Assembly (NCBI GenBank): GCA_002360455.1
Contig: DEQQ01000092.1
Location: forward strand, 1 to 19,468
DNA: 19,468 nt
From: Saprospiraceae bacterium UBA3362
GTDB lineage: Bacteria > Bacteroidota > Bacteroidia > Chitinophagales > Saprospiraceae
Direction: 5' to 3'
The position numbers and the translations under genes are program-made. Below are positions 1-6,620 of this stretch, in pieces. The notes beneath the pieces were generated by a model. The model ran no database searches, had not been told where the DNA came from, and saw only the letters and a program-made list of their open reading frames with translations. Within the stretch, counting starts at the first letter, position 1. Each line of letters begins with the position of its first letter.

Positions 1-509
1 AAAACAATACAGTATGGGTAGGAGATATTACATATATCAAAGTCAATAAAAGTTGGATGTATTTAAATATAGTTTTGGATTTGGCGGATAGGATGGTTAT
101 TGGATGGAATTTGAGCAACAATATGACAGCCTTGGATACTACGGTGGCAGCATTCAAAAAAGCGCTTCTTAATCGAAATATAAAAAAGGAAAATTCACTT
201 ATGTTCCATTCTGATCGTGGCGTACAATATGCTTGTTCAGAATTTACATCAGTATTAAAAGAAAATAATTGCAAACAAAGCATGTCAAGGAAAGGAAATT
301 GTTGGGATAATGCAGTGGCAGAATCCTTTTTTAAAACTATAAAAACAGAACATATTGATAGTTATGAATTCAAAAATCAAGATGAGGCTAAATCAATGAT
401 TTTTAGATATATAGAAGGTTGGTATAACACAAAAAGAATTCATAGCGCCCTAAACGGAAAATCTCCATTAGAGGCTTTTTATGAAAAAGTTCATATATTA
501 GCAGCCTAA
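1..509 (+). CDS. IS3-family transposase OrfB, C-terminal part (5' end outside window)
   Basis: Integrase-like DDE transposase that catalyses cutting and strand transfer of the insertion sequence. The frame is open from base 3, so the methionine at 57 is internal and the true start is upstream of the window. All three catalytic acids are visible: Asp in WVGDITYI (codon at 24), Asp in HSDRGVQY (codon at 213) and Glu in AVAESFF (codon at 321). The last two are separated by 35 residues, the DD35E spacing of the IS3 family. The C-terminal RIHSALNGKSPLEAF is also typical of OrfB. Nothing in the visible part is broken, so the enzyme could be active; OrfA and the frameshift site cannot be checked. 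Confidence 0.93.
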   Translation, partial: NNTVWVGDITYIKVNKSWMYLNIVLDLADRMVIGWNLSNNMTALDTTVAAFKKALLNRNIKKENSLMFHSDRGVQYACSEFTSVLKENNCKQSMSRKGNCWDNAVAESFFKTIKTEHIDSYEFKNQDEAKSMIFRYIEGWYNTKRIHSALNGKSPLEAFYEKVHILAA

Positions 510-546
510 TACGTATTCAATTTGTCCACTATAGTGAGGAAGTCCA
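1..546 (+). mobile_element. IS3-family insertion sequence, right part only
   Basis: The left end lies outside the window. The element carries the C-terminal part of an IS3-type transposase ending at 509. A short tail follows, ending in a terminal-repeat-like stretch with CACTATAGTG at its core and a final CA near 546, as expected for an IS3 right end. The right boundary is inferred because the following TPR reading frame becomes protein-like immediately after it; the exact base could differ by a few positions. The left inverted repeat and target duplication cannot be seen here. Confidence 0.75.
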
Positions 547-873
547 TCCAGTCTTACAGATATAGAAATTGATAATAATTATAATGAATTAGCTTTTGGA
601 TATGCCGAATTAGAAATGCACGAAAAATCAATAGAATGCTACACTAAATATATTTCTAAAAACCCAAATAAGTATTTTGCATTCAATAACAGAGGACTAC
701 AATTTGAAAAAATAGGACAATATGAAAATGCCATAAGTGATTTTAAAAAAAGCATTGAGCTAATCGCATCATCAAAAGAAAACGATAATGAAGAAAGGCT
801 TAACCGAAGTAAAAGAAATTTATTAAGAGTTGAGAGTATATTAATTTCTCAAAATGATGATTTGCCTTTCTAA
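547..873 (+). pseudogene. TPR-repeat protein, 5' end cut off by the IS
   Basis: From the IS junction an open frame runs to the stop at 871-873. It reads as tetratricopeptide repeats before the first ATG at 616 as well as after it. One repeat covers NELAFGYAELEMHEKSIECY and onward to the NPN turn; the second covers FNNRGLQFEKIGQYENAISD and onward. A charged tail ends in DDLPF. Because the first repeat begins upstream of the only ATG, the gene was probably longer and lost its 5' part when the IS inserted. An 85-residue remnant could still be made from 616. TPRs bind other proteins. The stop lies 3 bases before the next gene, so the two were probably one transcription unit and the product may have worked with the PLD-J protein. 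Confidence 0.72.
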
Positions 874-876
874 AAT

Positions 877-2016
877 ATGAATACACAAGTTTATTTTGAT
901 AATTTGTCTGATTTAGTAATAAACAAAATACTTTCTGCTAAAAAGAGTATTCATATTGCACTTGCTTGGTTTACACATAGAGACATTTGGAAAGCCCTTT
1001 ATTTACAAGCAAAACAAGGTGTTGAAGTAAATTTATTGCTTCTTGATGATGAAATTAATAATGATATAGAAATTGACCATTTCGTAAAAGCCTTTAACTT
1101 TTTTAGTTTGGTGACACAAAAAAAACGAATGCTTCATCATAAATTTTGTGTAATTGATTATTTTGAAGTTATGACAGGTTCATACAATTGGAGCTATAAA
1201 GGAAATTCTAATTTTGAAAATATTCTAATCGTGAATGGCGATATAAACTTGTGTGTAAAATATGTTTCCGAATGGGAAAAAATAGCTGTATTAGTTGGTT
1301 ATAAATCAGAGTATCAATATGAAACAATTCAATTAGCTGCGTTAGATTATCAAATTTCAACCTTGGAAATTGAAAAAAGTATAATCGAAAAGCAAATAAA
1401 TGAATATTTATATTTTAATCAAGAGATAATAGACCCTTTAATAAATAAACTTCTAGAAAAACGACTTTATTTAGCTAAACTTAAATTTAATATTGGAATA
1501 GTTGATGAAACTTCAAAAGATAAAATTGAAGAAGAATATAAGAAATATCAAAAATTTCAAGAGGCAAAATCGACAATAGATGAAGTTTTTACCATTTCAG
1601 AAGAAGAACAAAAAACACTAAAAAAACAATTCAAAAAGTTCGTATTAAAAATACATCCTGATAAAATAGATGATAAATTTGGTAAAATTGCAGACAAACT
1701 TTTTAAAAAAATGAGAGAAAGCTATGAGAAGAATGACTTAAATGGTTTTGAAAAAGCTATTTCGGAAATCGAACAAGCCGATTTGCCATTAAGAGGTATG
1801 CCATCAATAGACAATGATATTAAAGTTAGGACAACTACACTTAATTTCAAATATACTGAACTGTTAGACAACCTTATAGAATTAAGAAAATCTAAAACAT
1901 ATATTACAATTAAAAACGTACCGAATATTGAAGAGTTTATAAAAAAGAAAAAGAAAACTCTATTGCAGGAAATTGAATTAGCAGAGATAGAAATTGAAGA
2001 GCTAGAAAACAAATAA
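877..2016 (+). CDS. Phospholipase D-type nuclease domain fused to a J domain
   Basis: A 379-residue protein. Residues about 1-140 form a PLD-superfamily domain with one complete HKD motif, H87-x-K89-x4-D94-x6-G101-S102-x-N104. Single-HKD proteins of this superfamily usually dimerise and act as nucleases or phosphodiesterases. Residues about 150-235 are rich in Glu, Lys and Ile and probably form a coiled coil. Residues about 241-300 resemble a J domain: a basic helix leading into H260-P261-D262, then a second helix ending around ESYEKND. HPD is the motif by which J proteins stimulate Hsp70. A second charged helical stretch closes the protein. No signal peptide, so cytosolic. It follows the TPR gene by 3 bases. 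Substrate unknown; a role in DNA or RNA cleavage under chaperone control is inference only. Confidence 0.8.
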   Translation: MNTQVYFDNLSDLVINKILSAKKSIHIALAWFTHRDIWKALYLQAKQGVEVNLLLLDDEINNDIEIDHFVKAFNFFSLVTQKKRMLHHKFCVIDYFEVMTGSYNWSYKGNSNFENILIVNGDINLCVKYVSEWEKIAVLVGYKSEYQYETIQLAALDYQISTLEIEKSIIEKQINEYLYFNQEIIDPLINKLLEKRLYLAKLKFNIGIVDETSKDKIEEEYKKYQKFQEAKSTIDEVFTISEEEQKTLKKQFKKFVLKIHPDKIDDKFGKIADKLFKKMRESYEKNDLNGFEKAISEIEQADLPLRGMPSIDNDIKVRTTTLNFKYTELLDNLIELRKSKTYITIKNVPNIEEFIKKKKKTLLQEIELAEIEIEELENK

Positions 2017-2326
2017 CCAGCCACCAAACATATAGCCGTATAGAGGAAAGCCCAATTAAAAGCGCAGCCAGGTGAATAAATTCAACACAATAAAATCAAA
2101 CAAAATGAGCTTTTCGCTATACGGTGTTCAGCGACGCCATTGAATCCAATAGCAGAGGGAATCTTTAGCTGGTTTTATGGCGTTTTTTGTAAGGTGAATG
2201 CTGTGGTTCTCAATTTAAAAAATAGGTTTGATCTGAGTAATTCGGCCACTTGAAATCGTTAATGAATTGAGTAAGTTTATTTTTTGGAATAGAAATTGAA
2301 TTGAAACGTACAATGTAACTTAATAA
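2017..2326. repeat. Non-coding spacer with nested inverted repeats
   Basis: This 310-bp stretch has no convincing gene. Its left half holds two nested inverted repeats: AACCAGC at 2015-2021 with GCTGGTT at 2168-2174, and CCGTATAG at 2036-2043 with CTATACGG at 2117-2124. A short AAAAGC / GCTTTT pair lies inside them. The left arm overlaps the stop codon of the PLD-J gene. The design recalls folded recombination or cassette-end sites, but no attC core sequence could be assigned. The right half (2175-2326) is AT-rich with nothing recognised. Confidence 0.45.
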
Positions 2327-3022
2327 ATGAACTCTCATACAATACAAATTTTCCAAATCATTTTGACAATTTGGACTATCCTGTTTCTCAGTTGCAGCAA
2401 ATCCATCTATGTGTATAGTGACAAATTCGGAACGTCTAAATTTGTAGTGTACAAAGATAACTATAAATACATCGAAAAATCTGTAAATACTGATTTTAAA
2501 ATGTGGGGAAAATACTATATCACTGATAGTACAATCGTTTTTGAGGTAAAGGACAAAGAAAAAATTCCATATCATTATTTCAAAAATACTATTCCCAAGT
2601 ATTCAAAAAATAGCAACCTGCAATTTCAGACAATCACCCTTATCCATTCAGTTTCTAAGGAGCCCATTCCTTCGGTTTCGGTCAAAGCTAAAAATAACTC
2701 CGGGGAATGTGTGGCCTTTGCAATAAGCAATTTGGATGGCCGGGCCGTAATAAATAAAAACGATAAAATCGAAATGCTTGAGCTTGAATTGCCTGATTTT
2801 AAAAAACAAATAAGCGATTATAAATTGGTTCAAGATTATGATTTGATAATCGAACTGGAGCAGTTCAAGTATGGTGGCAGGTTAAGTGAATCTTGCCTTT
2901 CTGTCTTTATTGATGTTTTATTGGAATATCAAATCCCCAAAAAATCAGCTTATGATAAATTTGAAAGAAGCGGAATCGTATTTGAAAGGCAAAGGGGTAA
3001 GGTGAAAAAATTTAACCATTAA
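2327..3022 (+). CDS. Putative lipoprotein with a carboxypeptidase-regulatory-like domain
   Basis: A 231-residue protein of no firmly known family. A hydrophobic N-terminus (residues about 7-22) ends in LFLSC, with Cys23 as the likely lipid-modified residue, so it is probably membrane-anchored outside the cytoplasm. The lipobox is not perfect because Phe occupies position -3. Residues about 30-80 are beta-rich with many Tyr and Lys. Residues about 95-140, including SVSKEPIPSVSVKAKN and SNLDGRAVINKND, resemble the CarboxypepD_reg-like beta sandwich common in Bacteroidota surface proteins. The C-terminus is basic. It stands alone between non-coding stretches; its right neighbour is convergent. 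No clear promoter or ribosome binding site was found. Confidence 0.6.
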   Translation: MNSHTIQIFQIILTIWTILFLSCSKSIYVYSDKFGTSKFVVYKDNYKYIEKSVNTDFKMWGKYYITDSTIVFEVKDKEKIPYHYFKNTIPKYSKNSNLQFQTITLIHSVSKEPIPSVSVKAKNNSGECVAFAISNLDGRAVINKNDKIEMLELELPDFKKQISDYKLVQDYDLIIELEQFKYGGRLSESCLSVFIDVLLEYQIPKKSAYDKFERSGIVFERQRGKVKKFNH

Positions 3023-3258
3023 TATTGTGACCCAAAACTAGTTGAAACTCTCATAATCTTTTTCCTCCAACTTTTTGCAATGAAAAACACTATGAACTGT
3101 TAAAAATAAAATAGCAATAACGATAGAAGCTCTTTCTCCACAGCCCAAGGTACATTATGCTCAACCTTTAGTTTTTGTAAATCGTATAACTCATTTGTAC
3201 TAGAATCAAAGGATGCTATGAATAGAATTTTTTAAACTCAAAACTCTGAACTCAATTG

Positions 3259-4563
3259 CTATTCCAAATACAAGGAGATAAAATGTAAAAATGACCTCAA
3301 AAACTGAATTCTATTCGTCCAATCCAACTGTTTCAGATTGACGTTCAATTCGCTTTGTTGAACATGAGAAAGAATTTCTTTGATTTCGCTTTCGAATATT
3401 CCTTTATCTATGTCATTTTGCTTCCACCACTTAGTATGGATACCCACGGTGTTAAAAAATTCTGAGTCTGTGATTTGATACAGCATCGTAAGCAAATCTA
3501 TGCTGTACTCTTTGAGTGAAAAATGAAATAAAATATATCCTCCAACATAAGAACAAATACACTCGCATACCTCCAAGTGATTGTTGCTGACATACCATTC
3601 CATGGACTGTATCTCACTTTGAATAAACTTCTGGAGGTTCTCCTTTGTATTTGGTTTGGTTAATGCAAATGTAGAGTTGACCTGATACAATTCCTGCTCA
3701 AATGCAGATTCATCGAAATTGGAAAAATCTACAATAACTTGTTTTAAGAGTTTTACTTTTTTTCCAACATCATTCGTTTGCTCCGAATGATATTCTGCTT
3801 GAGCAATTTGAATTTTTTTCATAATCTGACCTTCCGGAATAAGAAAAAAATCAAATTTATACAGCGTTGACAAATACAAATAGCTGTAGGCTCCGGGAAA
3901 TCTGTCCATCTTAAGTGAGCCCAAACTTTCTACAGCGGCCACTCGTCTAGACTCAGAAAAAAAATAAGACTTCTTTGCGTTTCTCTCCTGATCAGTCAGA
4001 GGAAATTTAAGTTCAGGGTGCAGCTCTCTGAGTCCTTCAAATTCTGCAATCAAACTGTCATCCAATTGATCTGCATGGATTGCAATTTCTTTCAAACCAT
4101 AAAATATCCTATAGGGGTTGGACTCTTCAAGCTTACAATCAAAAATCAGTCCGAGGTTGCCATTCTCATCGATAAAATATCGGCCATACTGAAATGCATA
4201 ATTTTGCTCCAATAATCTTCTTAACATTCCCACACTCGGATCGGTGACATGGGCCAGCGTGGTATAACTTAAAAATTGTTCCTTGTTGATTTCCAATGTC
4301 AGCTTAATGCTGCCTTGAATTAAGCTTGCTTTTATCTCATTACCATTGCTCTGATTGATTACTATATTGTTACGCTCTTCATTCATCATATATTCCAGAA
4401 CAGACAAAATGCTTTTTTCATATTGCTCTTGTTCAAAATCTGCAATGGATTGATCCCAGGCCTTATTTTGGCTTTCTTGTTTATAACTTTCGGAAAATCT
4501 GCCCAATTGTATTTTGGGCAATTCGTCTTGTCGATCTTTAGTAAACAACTTCCAGAAACTCAT
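3259..4563 (-). CDS. Hypothetical protein, possible YbjN / type III chaperone-like fold
   Basis: A 434-residue soluble protein that I do not recognise with certainty. It has no signal peptide or membrane segment. Residues about 60-190 alternate beta strands and helices in a way reminiscent of the YbjN / secretion-chaperone-like fold, with segments such as MLRRLLEQNYAFQYGRYFI followed by FDCKLEESNPYRIFYGLKEI. The middle (residues about 195-290) is charged and helical. The C-terminal third is helical and rich in aromatic residues, including two Cys in CECICSYVGG. The ATG start is supported by a promoter box at 4585-4592 on the same strand, shared in a divergent arrangement with the GSCFA gene. 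Fold assignment is inference from pattern only. Confidence 0.6.
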   Translation of the reverse strand: MSFWKLFTKDRQDELPKIQLGRFSESYKQESQNKAWDQSIADFEQEQYEKSILSVLEYMMNEERNNIVINQSNGNEIKASLIQGSIKLTLEINKEQFLSYTTLAHVTDPSVGMLRRLLEQNYAFQYGRYFIDENGNLGLIFDCKLEESNPYRIFYGLKEIAIHADQLDDSLIAEFEGLRELHPELKFPLTDQERNAKKSYFFSESRRVAAVESLGSLKMDRFPGAYSYLYLSTLYKFDFFLIPEGQIMKKIQIAQAEYHSEQTNDVGKKVKLLKQVIVDFSNFDESAFEQELYQVNSTFALTKPNTKENLQKFIQSEIQSMEWYVSNNHLEVCECICSYVGGYILFHFSLKEYSIDLLTMLYQITDSEFFNTVGIHTKWWKQNDIDKGIFESEIKEILSHVQQSELNVNLKQLDWTNRIQFLRSFLHFISLYLE

Positions 4564-4584
4564 ATTTTTTTAAACTATTGCGGA

Positions 4585-4592
4585 CAAATATA
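4585..4592 (-). promoter_or_regulatory. Promoter -7 box for the 434-residue protein gene
   Basis: Read on the minus strand this is TATATTTG, an exact match to the Bacteroidota -7 consensus TAnnTTTG, 21 bases before the ATG at 4563. No good -33 element is visible at the usual spacing. It faces away from the box at 4621-4628. Confidence 0.5.
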
Positions 4593-4620
4593 ATTCATTT
4601 CTTAGTTATAGAAGCTTGTT

Positions 4621-4628
4621 TATTTTTG
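4621..4628 (+). promoter_or_regulatory. Promoter -7 box for the GSCFA gene, near-leaderless start
   Basis: TATTTTTG matches the Bacteroidota -7 consensus TAnnTTTG exactly. TTTC at 4598-4601 lies 19 bases upstream and differs by one base from the usual TTTG -33 element. The box ends only 4 bases before the ATG at 4633, so transcription would begin at or next to the start codon, giving a leaderless or nearly leaderless message. Confidence 0.5.
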
Positions 4629-4632
4629 TGGT

Positions 4633-5610
4633 ATGAATCAGTTTAGGACAGAATTTAACGATCCAATCCATTGCAGTCCAATCTATCATGGGCAATCCAT
4701 TTTATGCATGGGATCTTGCTTTGCTCAGCATATTTATAATAAATTGAGCTTGCACGGTTTTGAAGCAATCTGGTCTCCTTTTGGTATCTGTTATCATGCC
4801 TCTGTTTTGGCACTGCAGTTGGACAGATTGATAGAACAAAAAAAATATACTTCGCAAGATTTGCATTTTGATGGTCAGCTTTATCATAGTTTTGATCATC
4901 ATGGCCAATACTCGAATCCGGATAGAGATCAGGTTTTACATTCAATAAATTCTGATTTAGAAAAATGCAACAATTTATTGTCTCAGAATTCTGTTCTCAT
5001 TATCACTTTAGGCAGTTCTATAGCCTACGAAAGAAACGGACAAGCTGTGGCCAATTGTCATAAAATCAATAGTAAGGAATTTACAAAAAGACGGTATTCC
5101 GTAGATGAACTTTATTCTACATGGCAAAGTGTAATCAAAAAATGGGTTTTGCTTTATCCTGCATCGAAAATTATTTTTACAGTGAGTCCTGTTAGGTATC
5201 TCAAAGAAGGAATGATAGCCAATACAAGATCCAAGGCAGTCCTCCATCTTCTTATCGACCGACTTCAAACTGAATATACCAACATTTCCTATTTTCCTGC
5301 TTATGAGATTATGTTAGATGATCTCAGAGAATATAGATTTGTTGAGGCTGACTTAGTTCATCCGAATGAACTCGCCATTCAATACATTTGGAATAAATTT
5401 ATTTCCATTTGTTGCGAAAAATCAACTCGCGAAATCGTCACGAAAGTACACAGTTTGAATCAAAAAATGAATCATGAATTTTTGCATCCCTCTACGGATT
5501 CTGCAAAGCTTTTTCAAGAGCAATTGCTGGTCGAAATCTCAGAATTCAAACAATTGTATCCTGAAGTAAAATTAGCAGATTGGAAGCCAAAAATAAGATA
5601 CTCAAAGTAA
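4633..5610 (+). CDS. GSCFA domain protein (SGNH-hydrolase-like)
   Basis: A 325-residue cytosolic-looking protein with the family signature GSCFA at residues 27-31, in the context QSILCMGSCFAQHIYNKL. Further family-like blocks follow: FEAIWSPFGICYH (about 43-55), LIITLGSSIAYE (122-133), FTVSPVRYLKEGMIAN (182-197) and the late D240-L-V-H243-P. The order, an early Ser in a G-S block and a late Asp-x-x-His, resembles SGNH-type esterases, so a hydrolase is likely. The substrate is unknown; in the wider superfamily these are often acyl or acetyl esters on lipids or polysaccharides. Length is normal for the family. It diverges from the gene to its left and converges on the gene to its right, with only 8 bases between the two stop codons. 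Confidence 0.88.
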   Translation: MNQFRTEFNDPIHCSPIYHGQSILCMGSCFAQHIYNKLSLHGFEAIWSPFGICYHASVLALQLDRLIEQKKYTSQDLHFDGQLYHSFDHHGQYSNPDRDQVLHSINSDLEKCNNLLSQNSVLIITLGSSIAYERNGQAVANCHKINSKEFTKRRYSVDELYSTWQSVIKKWVLLYPASKIIFTVSPVRYLKEGMIANTRSKAVLHLLIDRLQTEYTNISYFPAYEIMLDDLREYRFVEADLVHPNELAIQYIWNKFISICCEKSTREIVTKVHSLNQKMNHEFLHPSTDSAKLFQEQLLVEISEFKQLYPEVKLADWKPKIRYSK

Positions 5611-5618
5611 TCCAACAT

Positions 5619-6563
5619 TTATTCCCAAGAAGCAGCATCTTTTAATCTGTACACCAACTCGTAGATGGATGTTAATGTCGTATTGGCGCCGGCCTCATAA
5701 TCTATGATTCGGAATTCCTTTCCATCCTGCAAAACTATATACGTTGTGATGACTTGATCTGCGGTACTGCTGCCATACTTCTGTTCATTAGGACCTATCT
5801 TTGTGTAATGTAATAATTTTTTTAAATCAGAAAAAATGGCTTCGTCGGCCTGAGCTTTCAAAACAGTCGGCTTGTCCGAATTTTTTATATTATGCCAGAT
5901 CATGGCACCACTGCTGTCAATTTTTATCCGGTAATCAGGGCAGCCTCCAAATTGACAGTAATTGTGAATTTGAATAAAATTAAAATCTGCATTTTTTGAC
6001 CGTTCATTATAGGGCACAATATAGCCTGCCCTATACACCAGAGTATCTTTCTTAATAAAACCCAACTTGTAGTAATCATTATAATTTTTAGGTTTCCTGC
6101 TCATTATTCCGTCTTTGAAAGTCTCCTGTACCTCTGTGGTAAATTGTTTATAAATGATTATCGGCTTTGCCTTGATCTCCTCGACCACTGGAACATGAAG
6201 ATTGCCAACATTTTTACTTGGTAAAACAGGAACAAGTTCAAAAGCATTTTCATCCTCTGTCGCCAATATCAAATAAGACTCAGGTTCTTTCTTGACTCTT
6301 CCTGTCACAAATAAATCCAGCAATCCATCCGAATTAAAATCTGAAGTGTACCAAGGCACATACTCCAATGAATCTAAATAGACCTGATTATCTTCTTCCG
6401 GAGTATAAACCCCAAGCTCAAATTGCTTTAAATCTTTAAAATATTTTTTTACAAAAATGATCACTTCCTTGTCCGAGACCAACTCATCAATCTCTTGCGC
6501 AATGCCGACGCCACTCAAGCAAAACATTCCAAACAATAATAAAATTCTTTTTAATCTATTCAT
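5619..6563 (-). CDS. Secreted protein with C-terminal DUF6438-like domain
   Basis: The start is placed at the ATG at 6563, giving 314 residues. The frame extends 9 bases upstream to a TTG, but the ATG puts the signal peptide directly at the N-terminus: MNRLKRILLLFGMFCLSG, then GIAQ as the cleavage region. Around residue 70 DFNSDGLLDLFV resembles an FG-GAP or EF-hand-like calcium loop. Residues about 190-310 match the general pattern of DUF6438: FIQIHNYCQFGGCPDYRIKI with two Cys near a GCP turn, then a tyrosine- and lysine-rich helix, then FRIIDYEAGANTTLTSIYEL near the end. Expected outside the cytoplasm; function unknown. It lies 57 bases downstream of dnaE on the same strand and may share its transcript. 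Confidence 0.7.
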   Translation of the reverse strand: MNRLKRILLLFGMFCLSGVGIAQEIDELVSDKEVIIFVKKYFKDLKQFELGVYTPEEDNQVYLDSLEYVPWYTSDFNSDGLLDLFVTGRVKKEPESYLILATEDENAFELVPVLPSKNVGNLHVPVVEEIKAKPIIIYKQFTTEVQETFKDGIMSRKPKNYNDYYKLGFIKKDTLVYRAGYIVPYNERSKNADFNFIQIHNYCQFGGCPDYRIKIDSSGAMIWHNIKNSDKPTVLKAQADEAIFSDLKKLLHYTKIGPNEQKYGSSTADQVITTYIVLQDGKEFRIIDYEAGANTTLTSIYELVYRLKDAASWE

Positions 6564-6620
6564 TGCAATCAATTCTGTGAACCAAATTATTTTTTGACTT
6601 TTATCTAATGTTTATTTTAT

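Noticed and set aside
2210..2575. 121-residue minus-strand frame overlapping the lipoprotein gene
   Set aside because: It overlaps the start of the better supported lipoprotein and has no recognisable features.
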